NCBI GenBank assembly: GCA_017532085.1
Contig: JAFXJT010000052.1
Coordinates: forward strand, 1 to 48,124
Direction: 5' to 3'
DNA: 48,124 nucleotides
Source of the DNA: Oscillospiraceae bacterium
Lineage (GTDB): Bacteria; Bacillota; Clostridia; Oscillospirales; Ruminococcaceae
Made by a program: the position numbers and the translations under genes. Positions 17,917 through 25,718 of the stretch are shown here, in pieces. How positions within the stretch are numbered: the first letter of the stretch is position 1; each line of letters begins with the position of its first letter. The notes below the pieces were generated by a model. That model was not told the origin of the DNA, made no database searches, and saw nothing but the letters and a program-made list of their open reading frames with translations.

Positions 17917-17945
17917 TTGACAAATTCACTGTATTATGGTAGAAT
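17917..17945 (+). promoter_or_regulatory. Promoter of rnpB
   Basis: A consensus TTGACA (17917-17922), a 17-base spacer and TAGAAT (17940-17945) place the transcription start ~7 bases downstream, exactly at the P1 helix of the RNase P RNA. Confidence 0.85.
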
Positions 17946-17951
17946 TAATGT

Positions 17952-18300
17952 GTGAGCAGACTGTGCAGTCGCGGCAGCGTTTAGGCTGACGAGGAAAGTC
18001 CGGGCATCATAGAGCAGGGTAACTGCTAACAGCAGCCGGAGGCGACTCTAGGGCAAGTGCAACAGAAAGAAACTGCCGGCATTTCTGCCGGTGATGGTGG
18101 AAAGGTGGGGTAAGAGCCCACCGGAGCGTATGAGAGTACGCTGCCATGTAAACCCTATCCGATGCAACGCCGATTGGTGCAGATGTCCGCAACGTTTGCT
18201 CGACGGGGCATTTGCAAAGGCGGCTTGAGCGATTCGGCGACGAATCGCCTAGATAAATGACTGCACCCGACAGAACCCGGCTTATAGGTCTGGTCACATA
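17952..18300 (+). ncRNA. rnpB: RNase P RNA
   Basis: Catalytic RNA that removes 5' leaders from pre-tRNAs. The universally conserved P4 region GAGGAAAGTCCGGGC is at 17990-18004 and the 3' partner ACAGAACCCGGCTTA at 18270-18284. P1 is formed by GTGAGCAGAC (17952-17961) pairing with GTCTGGTCAC (18288-18297), nine of ten matched. The size of about 350 nt fits a bacterial RNA; the internal GGTGGGG/CCCACC helix and the GCCGGC hairpin suggest A-type architecture, which I have not verified in full. It has its own promoter and terminator. Confidence 0.96.
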
Positions 18301-18304
18301 CCAC

Positions 18305-18345
18305 AGCCGATGCGCAGACTTGTTCCCGCATCGGCTTTGATGTTT
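18305..18345 (+). terminator. Terminator of rnpB
   Basis: AGCCGATGCG (18305-18314) and CGCATCGGCT (18327-18336) form a perfect 10-pair stem with a 12-base loop, followed by an interrupted T tract. Confidence 0.8.
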
Positions 18346-18374
18346 CAAATTTATCACAGAACGGAGAACCCTTT

Positions 18375-18965
18375 ATGTCTCGCTTGTTTGTTGCGCTGCT
18401 GAGTATGCTGCTGTGCTGTTTGGTGCTGACCGGATGCAGCGGAAAATCAGAAAGTTCCGGTTCCGATCTTGACAGCTTGGGGCAGGATATCGTCATCATT
18501 CCTTCTGCTTTGCCGGAGAACTTTACCATTAAAATCCCCGGTGATTTCACCACAACATCTTCCGCTTCCTTCGATGAATACTATGTAAAGGACGACGCTT
18601 CCATTATCATCACCGATGACCCCATTGCCATTTCCGGTGAAAAGGTAGAAACCTATATGAAAAAGGTGAAGGAAGCTTATGAGAAAACTGCTGATCAATA
18701 TGAGGTGTATTCTGAGGAGTATCCGACGATTCATGATACCGATGCCTGCATTTTGGAGTTTGGCTATGCGATTGTTGGTGCCGATGCAAAGCAAGCAATG
18801 CGCTGCATGACTGCTGTGCTGATTCATCATGATGTTGCTTATGTGATTACCTGCAAAAGCCGGGCAGAAACTTTCGGGTTATATCGGCAGGCATTCCGTG
18901 CCTGTATTGATAGTATTCGCATCGAAACACCGCCGATTGATACCGATAATGCTGTGATCCATTGA
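18375..18965 (+). CDS. Secreted lipoprotein, DcrB/PsbP-like fold suspected
   Basis: 196 residues. A lipoprotein signal peptide ends in LVLTGC with Cys21 as the lipidation site, then a short Ser/Gly/Asp linker. The remaining ~160 residues look like a PsbP/DcrB-type domain: IKIPGDFTTTSS near the start, a central helix VETYMKKVKEAYEK, and strands VAYVITCKS followed by the helix ETFGLYRQAFRACIDSI at the end. Such domains are found in many Clostridial surface lipoproteins of unknown role. GGAGAA precedes the start. It is probably transcribed by readthrough of rnpB or a weak local promoter. Confidence 0.82.
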   Translation: MSRLFVALLSMLLCCLVLTGCSGKSESSGSDLDSLGQDIVIIPSALPENFTIKIPGDFTTTSSASFDEYYVKDDASIIITDDPIAISGEKVETYMKKVKEAYEKTADQYEVYSEEYPTIHDTDACILEFGYAIVGADAKQAMRCMTAVLIHHDVAYVITCKSRAETFGLYRQAFRACIDSIRIETPPIDTDNAVIH

Positions 18966-19267
18966 AAATGTGTAAGATACTCCCGAATTGCAAGTGAGTT
19001 TGCATTGGGTTTGTTGTCAAAGTGCACAAAGCATATGTGCAAAACCGCACAAAAATGCCAATCTTTTGGATTTTTACAAAAAGGGATTTGACAAATCGGA
19101 TATTTGTGGTATAATAATAGAATAAGTTATTTATGCGTAAATCCGTCTGCTTGACGCAGCACTGTATGTCATATTATCTTTCGTTTGATTCTTGATTGCT
19201 TTGCGGTGAATGGGTTGCCGCAGAGTGGGCGACTGTGAGTTTACAGCGTCCGGAAAGGAGCATATTT
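18966..19267 (+). other. Intergenic stretch: weak hairpin, minD promoter and ~145-base leader
   Basis: After the lipoprotein gene there is a weak TGCACA/TGTGCA hairpin (about 19022-19039). The only clear promoter is at 19088-19115. The leader contains two small stems (CTGC/GCAG near 19149 and TGCGG/CCGCA near 19202-19222) but matches no riboswitch family I know and has no T-box or other recognisable element. Confidence 0.55.
19088..19115 (+). promoter_or_regulatory. Promoter of the minD-like operon
   Basis: A consensus TTGACA (19088-19093) and TATAAT (19110-19115) separated by 16 bases. The predicted start near 19122 leaves a leader of about 145 bases before the ribosome site. Confidence 0.8.
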
Positions 19268-20008
19268 ATGTCTAAAATGATTGCTGTTACCTCCGGAAAG
19301 GGCGGAACCGGAAAATCTTCGATCTGTGCCGGTATCGGTTATACACTTGCCAAGCAGGGCAGCCGTACTCTGATCATAGAGCTGGATTTCGGTTTGCGCT
19401 GTATTGACATCATTTTCGGAATGACCGGTCAGATCAAGTATGATCTGGGTGATGTTCTGGCAGGGAAAGTATCTGCACTGGATGCTGTCAGCCGTGTACC
19501 GATGGCAAGCAATCTGTTCGTGCTTTGTGCACCGAAGGATCCATTCCTTTCCGTTACTGTTGAGCAGATCAATAAAATCTGCCGTTCTATTCGTAAGTAT
19601 TATGATTACATCATCATCGATACCGGTGCCGGTATCAACAATCATGTGTTTGATATTGTAGAACAGGCAAACCTGATTCTGGTTGTGACCACACCGGATC
19701 CGATTTGTGTGCGTGATGCTCAGATGATGTCGGATGAATTCTATCATCGCGGAAATCGTCGTCAGCGTCTGATCATCAATAAGATCAGCAAAAGGGCGAT
19801 CGGAGCTGAGCTTGTGCGTGATCTGGATGAAATTATTGATACCATTGGCGTGCAGCTCATTGGTGTGGTGCCGGATGATTATGACTTGGTGATTGCAACC
19901 GGTAAGGGAGAACCCATTCCTTCCACCGCACCCAGTCTTGCGGCATTCGATGCGATTTCCAAGCGTCTGCGGGGAGAGAATGCTCCGCTGACGGTAAAGA
20001 TCGGTTGA
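19268..20008 (+). CDS. minD: MinD-like P-loop ATPase without a C-terminal membrane-targeting helix
   Basis: 246 residues of the MinD/ParA family. Deviant Walker A SGKGGTGKSS with Lys11 and Lys16; switch I reads ELDFGLRCID where E. coli MinD has DFDIGLRNLD (Asp38 to Glu38, Asp40 kept); switch II is IIIDTGAGI. E. coli and most Firmicute MinD end in a short amphipathic helix such as FLKRLFG; here the end is GENAPLTVKIG, which is not amphipathic. No minC or minE is near. AAAGGAG supports the start at 19268; a longer in-frame start at 19196 lacks one. It may still place division or envelope machinery, but by a different mode of membrane attachment. Confidence 0.85.
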   Translation: MSKMIAVTSGKGGTGKSSICAGIGYTLAKQGSRTLIIELDFGLRCIDIIFGMTGQIKYDLGDVLAGKVSALDAVSRVPMASNLFVLCAPKDPFLSVTVEQINKICRSIRKYYDYIIIDTGAGINNHVFDIVEQANLILVVTTPDPICVRDAQMMSDEFYHRGNRRQRLIINKISKRAIGAELVRDLDEIIDTIGVQLIGVVPDDYDLVIATGKGEPIPSTAPSLAAFDAISKRLRGENAPLTVKIG

Positions 20009-20068
20009 TGTGTTTCTGCCGCAGGGCAATGGATATTTTGACTCCATTACAGAAAGGATGACTACGTA

Positions 20069-20473
20069 ATGACAATTGCTTTGATTGCTCATGATGCAAA
20101 GAAAGAATTGATGATCCAGTTCTGTACTGCATATTGTGCTGTTTTGTCCCGTCATACACTTTGCGCAACCGGTACAACCGGAAAACAGGTGAGTGAGGCA
20201 ACCGGTTTGCCGATTAAGCGGTTTCTGAGTGGTTCTCAGGGCGGCGGACAGGAGATTTGTGCTCGGATTTCCTGCGATGAGATTGATGTCCTGTTGTTTT
20301 TCCGTGATCCCAATAATCCGAAAATGGCAGATCCCAACGATATGAATCTGCTGCGCCTTTGCGATGTGCATAATGTACCGGTTGCAACGAATATTGCAAC
20401 TGCCGAGGCTCTGATCCTTGCCTTGGAGCGTGGCGATCTGGATTGGCGTGAGATTGGCAACCCCGGCGTATAA
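20069..20473 (+). CDS. Methylglyoxal-synthase-like protein lacking canonical catalytic residues
   Basis: 134 residues with the MGS fold signatures [27 protein letters not shown] and [11 protein letters not shown]. MgsA converts dihydroxyacetone phosphate to methylglyoxal and phosphate. Residues shown to matter in E. coli MgsA are replaced: the GGDQQ motif (catalytic Asp71) is GGGQE with Gly60, His98 corresponds to Ala87, and Asp101 to Asn90. The phosphate-site region (ATGTTG) and the pair equivalent to His19/Asp20 remain. The gene is intact, suggesting a binding or regulatory role rather than decay. It lies between the MinD-like gene and hisS. Databases would probably name it mgsA. Confidence 0.88.
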   Translation: MTIALIAHDAKKELMIQFCTAYCAVLSRHTLCATGTTGKQVSEATGLPIKRFLSGSQGGGQEICARISCDEIDVLLFFRDPNNPKMADPNDMNLLRLCDVHNVPVATNIATAEALILALERGDLDWREIGNPGV

Positions 20474-20491
20474 TCCCATTTGTATTCACCG

Positions 20492-20523
20492 ATTGCCCCT
20501 TTCTTCAAAGGGGCAATTTTTGT
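20492..20523 (+). terminator. Strong terminator between the MgsA-like gene and hisS
   Basis: ATTGCCCCTTT (20492-20502) and AAAGGGGCAAT (20507-20517) form an 11-pair stem with a CTTC loop, followed by TTTTTG. It ends ~23 bases before the hisS start codon, just upstream of the hisS ribosome site. Confidence 0.88.
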
Positions 20524-20545
20524 GTATTGGAAAGGAAGGCTTGTT

Positions 20546-21865
20546 ATGGCAAATTATTTGAAACGACCCAATGGTACTGAAGATGTCACACCGAAAAATA
20601 TCCACAAATGGTTGACTGTGGAAAAGGTGGTGCGGGAAACAGCAGAATGCTTTGGCTTTTCGGAGATTCGTGTGCCCACCTTTGAAACGACAGAACTGTT
20701 TCATCTTTCCGTTGGCGAAACAACCGATGTAGTGCAAAAGGAAATGTATTCAGTAACCGCAAAAGAAACTGTATATACGCTGCGTCCTGAGGGTACTGCC
20801 GGTACCATCCGTGCAATGCTGCAAAACGGTATGCTTGCAGAGGCGCTTCCGCAGAAAGTCTTTTATGTGCTTTCCTGCTTCCGACACGAGCGTCCGCAGG
20901 CAGGCAGATTGCGTGAATTCCATCAGTTTGGTATTGAAATGGCAGGCAGTGCTTCTCCTTATGCAGATGCTGATGTCATTATGGTTGCCAAGCAGATTCT
21001 GGATACTTTAGGGCTCAAGAATATACAGCTGCATATTAACAGCATCGGCTGCCCCAAATGCCGTGCTAAGTATTTCGATGCGCTGCGTGCATATTTTGCC
21101 GATTCTGTGGATACGCTTTGTGAGACCTGCCAAGGTCGTATGCAGCGGAATCCGATGCGAATTCTGGATTGCAAGAGCCCTGTGTGCAAAGAAATCGCTT
21201 CCGGAGCACCTAAGATCCTTGATTATCTTTGCGAGGAATGTACGGAGCACTTTGCTGTGTTTCGCAGTGCATTGGATACATTGCAGGTATCCTATGTGGT
21301 AGATCCTACCATAGTACGAGGACTGGATTATTATACCAAAACCGTGTTTGAATTTATTACTACCGATATCGGTGCGCAGGGGACTGTTTGTGCAGGCGGT
21401 CGTTATGATGGCTTGATCGAACAGTTGGGCGGACAATCAGTACCTGCATTGGGCTTTGGCATGGGTCTGGAGCGTTTGATTCTTACCATGGAGCATCAAG
21501 GATGTGAATTCCTGCAGCCGAGCTCCTGTGAGCTGTACATTGCTCCCATGGAGGATGCGGCACGTCCCGAAGCCATGCGTTTGGCAAATCTGCTTCGGAA
21601 AAATGGCAGCCGTGTAGAATATGATCTGGCAAACCGTACTTTTAAGGCACAAATGAAATATGCAGATAAGCTGGGTGCGGAATATCTGCTGGTATTGGGC
21701 TCCAATGAGCTGGAAACCAAACAGGCAAAGCTGAAGAATATGAAGACCGGTGAGCAGCTGCCGATTTCTCTGGGCGATGATTTTGAAGATGCCTATACCG
21801 CAATTGTATTTTCCGATATGTTTGGTGATTCTCCTATCGGAGAGAGCCTGATTCCGAAGAACTGA
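20546..21865 (+). CDS. hisS: Histidyl-tRNA synthetase
   Basis: Class II synthetase charging tRNA(His); 439 residues. Motif 2 is CFRHERPQAGRLREFHQFGIE, histidine-binding motifs are RGLDYYTKTVFEF and AGGRYDGLIEQLGG, and motif 3 is GFGMGLERL. The C-terminal anticodon-binding domain runs from about residue 330. All key motifs are intact. AAGGAAGG precedes the ATG at 20546; a longer in-frame start at 20480 lies within the terminator hairpin and is rejected. No T-box leader is present, and the terminator directly upstream raises a question about its promoter. Confidence 0.97.
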   Translation: MANYLKRPNGTEDVTPKNIHKWLTVEKVVRETAECFGFSEIRVPTFETTELFHLSVGETTDVVQKEMYSVTAKETVYTLRPEGTAGTIRAMLQNGMLAEALPQKVFYVLSCFRHERPQAGRLREFHQFGIEMAGSASPYADADVIMVAKQILDTLGLKNIQLHINSIGCPKCRAKYFDALRAYFADSVDTLCETCQGRMQRNPMRILDCKSPVCKEIASGAPKILDYLCEECTEHFAVFRSALDTLQVSYVVDPTIVRGLDYYTKTVFEFITTDIGAQGTVCAGGRYDGLIEQLGGQSVPALGFGMGLERLILTMEHQGCEFLQPSSCELYIAPMEDAARPEAMRLANLLRKNGSRVEYDLANRTFKAQMKYADKLGAEYLLVLGSNELETKQAKLKNMKTGEQLPISLGDDFEDAYTAIVFSDMFGDSPIGESLIPKN

Positions 21866-21899
21866 ACTTGATTTCCTCGCAAGGAGGCGCTGGCACTGC

Positions 21900-23921
21900 A
21901 TGAAAGAAGTCTTTCGTCAGCTTTCAGAGCTGATACGCAATAGCTTTTTGATTCTACTGATTCTGACAGCTACTGGTCTTGGCGTGTATCGTCTGCTGAT
22001 GGTGCAGCTTGTGGCAGGCGAGGAAGAAGAAGCTCCTGTTACCTATACGACTGTGTATTCTCAGGTGATGCAGGCGACACGCGGCGAGATTGTTGACAGC
22101 AACGGCATTGCCATTGTATCCAATAAAATCGGATACAATCTGATTGTGGAAAAAGCTTATTTCCCATCTGATTGTGCTGAAGGCAATACGATATTGCTGC
22201 GTACGGTACAGATTCTTTCTGATGCAGGCTATGATTGGAATGATACCTTACCGATTACGCCGGAGCAGCCCTATGCTTTTGAGGTAAATCGCGACTCCGA
22301 TGTAAAAAAGCTGAAAGCCAATCTGAATCTGAATGACTATGCCACTGCGGAAAACTGCATTGATAAGCTCATAGATGATTATGATATTTCCTCCGATTAT
22401 ACATCGATGGAGCAGCGGATCTTGGCCGGCATCCGTTATGAAATGCTTCTGCGAAGCTTTTCTATGTCCAATGTATATTATCTTGCCAATGACGTGGATA
22501 TTGATATTGTGACCCGCATCAAAGAGATGCGTTTGATGCTGAAGGGCATCAATGTAGTGGAGGAAGCCATCCGCACCATTGAACAGGGTGATGTGCTGCC
22601 GCATGAGATCGGTTACGTTGGACCTATTTACAGCAGAGAGGAATATGATGCACTGCTGAACAATGGCCATGAGGATTATGCACTTTCGGATCTGGTTGGA
22701 AAAAGCGGTCTGGAATCAGCCTGTGAAGCTTTGCTGCGTGGTATCAACGGCAAGAAGCAGATTACAGTCACCGATGGCGAAGTGCAGTCGGTGGCCGTGA
22801 CGGAGGAACCCGTTGGCGGTCATACCATTCAATTGACACTGGATAGCGGCTTTCAAAAAGATTTACAAGGAATGCTTTCGGATTTTTGTCGTTATTTACG
22901 TGCATCGGACAATGAATGCAAAAATGTCAATTGTGGTGCCATTGTGGTGCTGGATACAACAGATAATGCTGTGCTGGGTATGGCGACTGCACCAACTTAT
23001 GATCTGAATCTTTTGCTGGATGACTATACGGCTGTTTCCCAGAGCGCCAATACGCCTTTGGTCAACCGTGCAACGGATGGTCTGTATCGTCCAGGTTCTA
23101 CGTTTAAAACGATTACAGCTACCGCCGGGTTGAATCAAGGGCTGATCAATGGTCAGACCAGTTTTTTCTGTGCACAGGAATACCGTTATATTGATATGAA
23201 ATATCACTGTACCGGTCATCATAAATATATTGACGTAACCAATGCCCTGCGGGTTTCTTGTAATTGCTTTTTCTATGAGCTTGGACTGAAGCTCGGCATT
23301 GATAAACTGACAGAATATGAAACGCTCTATGGCCTTGGAACTTCTCTGGGATTGGAATCCGGTGATAGCGGCGGATATCTTGCGACGCCTGAAACGTTCC
23401 AGCGTCTTGGGATTGATTGGTATGTAGGCGAAATTGTACAGGCTGCGATTGGACAATCGGAGGTACAGGTGACACCGCTGCAGATGGCAGTAGTCGCCAG
23501 TACCATTGCCAACGAAGGGATACGGTATCAACCGCATCTCATTGACTCTGTGTGGAACAATGCCATGACAGAGCAGGAATCCATTACCAAACCGGTGATT
23601 GCCGCAAAAATCCCCTTGCAATCTGAGGATGTGTACAATTATATCGAACAGGGCATGATCGGTGCTGCATCAACAGCGATGCCGGCTGCTTATGATTTGA
23701 ATGGTCTGGGATTCTCGGTTGCCATTAAGACCGGAACACCGCAATCGCCTCGCGGCACAGACAGCTTTGTCATTGGTTATGCTCCTGCTGACAATCCCGA
23801 AATTGCGTTTTGTGCTGCCATTGAGGGCGGCAAGAATGCGAAATATCTGGTGCGCCAGATTCTTTCTCTGTATGCGGAATACTATCCGCAATCCGTAATC
23901 GGACGCAAGCTTGCGGATTAA
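21900..23921 (+). CDS. Class B penicillin-binding protein (PBP2/MrdA-like transpeptidase)
   Basis: 673 residues with a single N-terminal membrane anchor (about 14-36), a PBP dimerisation domain beginning ATRGEIVDSNG, and a transpeptidase domain with SxxK as RPGSTFK (Ser400, Lys403), SxN as SCN (453-455) and KTG in IKTGTPQS near 611. It crosslinks peptidoglycan on the outer face of the membrane. GAGGCG/AAGGAGG-type sequence precedes the start, 34 bases after hisS. In Clostridia an mrdA gene often neighbours minCD, rodA and mgsA, which fits the MinD-like and MgsA-like genes just upstream; here no rodA partner is visible. Confidence 0.9.
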   Translation: MKEVFRQLSELIRNSFLILLILTATGLGVYRLLMVQLVAGEEEEAPVTYTTVYSQVMQATRGEIVDSNGIAIVSNKIGYNLIVEKAYFPSDCAEGNTILLRTVQILSDAGYDWNDTLPITPEQPYAFEVNRDSDVKKLKANLNLNDYATAENCIDKLIDDYDISSDYTSMEQRILAGIRYEMLLRSFSMSNVYYLANDVDIDIVTRIKEMRLMLKGINVVEEAIRTIEQGDVLPHEIGYVGPIYSREEYDALLNNGHEDYALSDLVGKSGLESACEALLRGINGKKQITVTDGEVQSVAVTEEPVGGHTIQLTLDSGFQKDLQGMLSDFCRYLRASDNECKNVNCGAIVVLDTTDNAVLGMATAPTYDLNLLLDDYTAVSQSANTPLVNRATDGLYRPGSTFKTITATAGLNQGLINGQTSFFCAQEYRYIDMKYHCTGHHKYIDVTNALRVSCNCFFYELGLKLGIDKLTEYETLYGLGTSLGLESGDSGGYLATPETFQRLGIDWYVGEIVQAAIGQSEVQVTPLQMAVVASTIANEGIRYQPHLIDSVWNNAMTEQESITKPVIAAKIPLQSEDVYNYIEQGMIGAASTAMPAAYDLNGLGFSVAIKTGTPQSPRGTDSFVIGYAPADNPEIAFCAAIEGGKNAKYLVRQILSLYAEYYPQSVIGRKLAD

Positions 23922-23932
23922 GGAGGATTCAT

Positions 23933-24274
23933 ATGAATATTCAGATTTTTGGAAAATCCAAATGCTTTGATACCAAAAAAGCGGAACGCTTCTTCCGTGA
24001 GCGAGGAATTCGGTTTCAGTCGGTGGATTTGCCTCGTAAAGGTCTGAGCCGTCGGGAGCTGGAGAGCGTTGTTGCCGGGGTGGGGGATCTGATGCAGTTG
24101 GTGGATCCGAAGCATCCCGATGCGGCGTTGATGCAGTATCTGCTGCCTGATGCACAGCTTGAAAAATTGCTGGAAGATCCAAAGCTTCTGCGTACTCCGA
24201 TTGTACGTAACGGCAGAAAAGCCACTGTGGGCGATCAGCCCGCCGTGTGGGAGGCTTGGGTCAAAGAAGGATAA
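23933..24274 (+). CDS. ArsC/Spx-family protein
   Basis: 113 residues with the thioredoxin-like ArsC fold: FGKSKCFDTKKAERFF at the N-terminus with a single Cys10 (no CxxC), and LLRTPIVRNGRKATVG in the second half, where ArsC enzymes place their substrate-binding Arg. It may be a glutathione- or thiol-linked reductase or a Spx-like RNA polymerase contact protein; sequence alone does not separate these. It starts 11 bases after the PBP gene with AAGGAGG overlapping the PBP end, and is followed by a strong terminator. Confidence 0.87.
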   Translation: MNIQIFGKSKCFDTKKAERFFRERGIRFQSVDLPRKGLSRRELESVVAGVGDLMQLVDPKHPDAALMQYLLPDAQLEKLLEDPKLLRTPIVRNGRKATVGDQPAVWEAWVKEG

Positions 24275-24291
24275 CAAAAGCATTCACGATA

Positions 24292-24329
24292 AAAACTGCC
24301 TGTTCTGAGATCAGAACAGGCAGTTTTTT
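24292..24329 (+). terminator. Terminator after the ArsC-like gene
   Basis: AAAACTGCCTGTTCTGA pairs perfectly with TCAGAACAGGCAGTTTT (17 pairs), followed by a T run: a very strong intrinsic terminator that closes the minD-like to arsC-like region. Confidence 0.93.
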
Positions 24330-24520
24330 GCGCTCAAATGGGAAAATGTGTTTTTGATTCTTTTTTTAAATAAAAAACACGTATATACGTATTTTCTCGA
24401 AGATGCATCGAAGAAAAACACGAAAAGTCGAATCTGTTTGAAAAAACGAGGAATCAAGAGCATTTGTGAGAAAACCATGGAAATCTTCAAAATTTGTTTT
24501 TGAGTTCGTGCTGAATGGAT

Positions 24521-24550
24521 TTGCAAACGGATGTCGAATTATGGTAATAT
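24521..24550 (+). promoter_or_regulatory. Probable promoter of the SPFH gene
   Basis: TTGCAA (24521-24526) and TAATAT (24545-24550) with an 18-base spacer, ~60 bases upstream of the start codon. Confidence 0.5.
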
Positions 24551-24612
24551 ATTGTCATAGGGTCATCCAAGAGGCTGCCCCAAACAAGATGATACGAAAG
24601 GATTTATGTTTT

Positions 24613-25542
24613 ATGAGAAATGCTACATTTACCGGTAATCTGCCCCGAAATGGCAAAATCAAGGTCGGGAAGCTGATTGCGATTCTTACGATTGTGTTGG
24701 CGGCGATCATTTTGCTTTGCTCATCGGCTGCCATTGTACCGTCCGGTCATACCGGTGTTGTGGTTACCTTGGGTAAGGTCAGCAATAACAGTATGAGCGA
24801 AGGATTTCATCTCAAGCTTCCCTTTGTACAGAGTGTTGTGAATATCAGCAATCAGATTCAAGTGTATGAGGTGGATGCACCTGCCGTTTCCCGAGATTTG
24901 CAGACAGTCAGCAGTACCATTGCTGTCAACTATCGTATTCAGTCTGCGGAATCTGCTCATATCTATCAGAATATCGGTATTGATTATCAGGCAGTTGTAT
25001 TGATGCCTGCAGTGCAGGAGAGTGTGAAATCCGTTACCGCCCGCTATACAGCCGAGGAACTCATCACCGAGCGTAGTGCTGTAGGCGAAGAGATCAAAGA
25101 AAATCTTGCAGTAAAGGTTTCGGAATATGGCTTGCTGATCGAAAAGTTCAACATCGTAAACTTCGATTTTTCTGCCGAGTTCAATGCAGCGATTGAGCAG
25201 AAACAGGTTGCTGAGCAGAATCTGCTGAAAACCAAAACCGAACAAGAGCAGGCAATTGTCATTGCAGAAGCCGAAGCGAAAAAGAAGATTATTGCAGCCG
25301 AAGCAGAAGCAGCTGCGATTCTCGAACAGGCACAGGCACAAGCGGATGCCAATGAACTGTTGAATAATTCCTTGACTGAACTTGTGCTTCAGAACAGAAT
25401 GCTCGAAAAATGGGATGGTGTTCTGCCTAAGGTCAATGGTACGGATTCCTCGTTGCTGCTGGGTCTCGATATTGATGAAGCAGCTGCCAAGCAGAATACG
25501 CAAACTCAATCCAACAATACACCCAATGACAGCGAATCTTAA
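24613..25542 (+). CDS. SPFH / prohibitin-family membrane protein
   Basis: 309 residues. One membrane helix at about 20-41 is followed by an SPFH domain (GHTGVVVTLGKV, then strands ending near 190) and an Ala/Glu/Lys-rich coiled coil (about 195-260; AEAEAKKKIIAAEAEAAA). This is the HflK/prohibitin-like layout. Such proteins form large rings that organise membrane proteases or lipid domains. An in-frame start at 24466 would run through the promoter; ATG 24613 has GAAAGGA. The C-terminus is Gln/Asn/Ser-rich. No partner protease lies nearby. Confidence 0.9.
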   Translation: MRNATFTGNLPRNGKIKVGKLIAILTIVLAAIILLCSSAAIVPSGHTGVVVTLGKVSNNSMSEGFHLKLPFVQSVVNISNQIQVYEVDAPAVSRDLQTVSSTIAVNYRIQSAESAHIYQNIGIDYQAVVLMPAVQESVKSVTARYTAEELITERSAVGEEIKENLAVKVSEYGLLIEKFNIVNFDFSAEFNAAIEQKQVAEQNLLKTKTEQEQAIVIAEAEAKKKIIAAEAEAAAILEQAQAQADANELLNNSLTELVLQNRMLEKWDGVLPKVNGTDSSLLLGLDIDEAAAKQNTQTQSNNTPNDSES

Positions 25543-25614
25543 TTCGCAGTAACTTGATTCTTTCTTTTTTCTTTTCATTTTCATCCATACTTTCTCATTC
25601 GGCAACACCTTGCC

Positions 25615-25648
25615 AAGCCCTGTATCGATTGATACAGGGCTTCTTTTT
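25615..25648 (+). terminator. Terminator after the SPFH gene
   Basis: AAGCCCTGTATC pairs perfectly with GATACAGGGCTT around GATT, then CTTTTTGG. 12-pair stem. Confidence 0.92.
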
Positions 25649-25718
25649 GGTCTATGTTTGATGAAGCAGGCATAGGATAAGGCAGAAGAAAGTTTGCTTT
25701 TTGGAGTGTGATAAGGCT

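Larger units (their letters stand above)
24275..24612 (+). other. Intergenic stretch with terminator, A/T-rich palindrome and SPFH promoter
   Basis: After the ArsC-like gene and its terminator, an A/T-rich tract holds a perfect 12-base palindrome ACGTATATACGT (24379-24390) and a direct repeat TCGAAGA (24397-24403 and 24408-24414). The SPFH promoter follows at 24521-24550. I see no gene or known RNA family here; the palindrome may be an operator but this is unproven. Confidence 0.55.

Noticed and set aside
18007-18553. Minus-strand frames across the RNase P RNA
   Set aside because: The region is accounted for by rnpB with conserved core motifs, promoter and terminator.
20474-20545. T-box riboswitch upstream of hisS
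   Set aside because: The gap is only 72 bases and lacks a T-box sequence or specifier stem; only a plain terminator hairpin is present.
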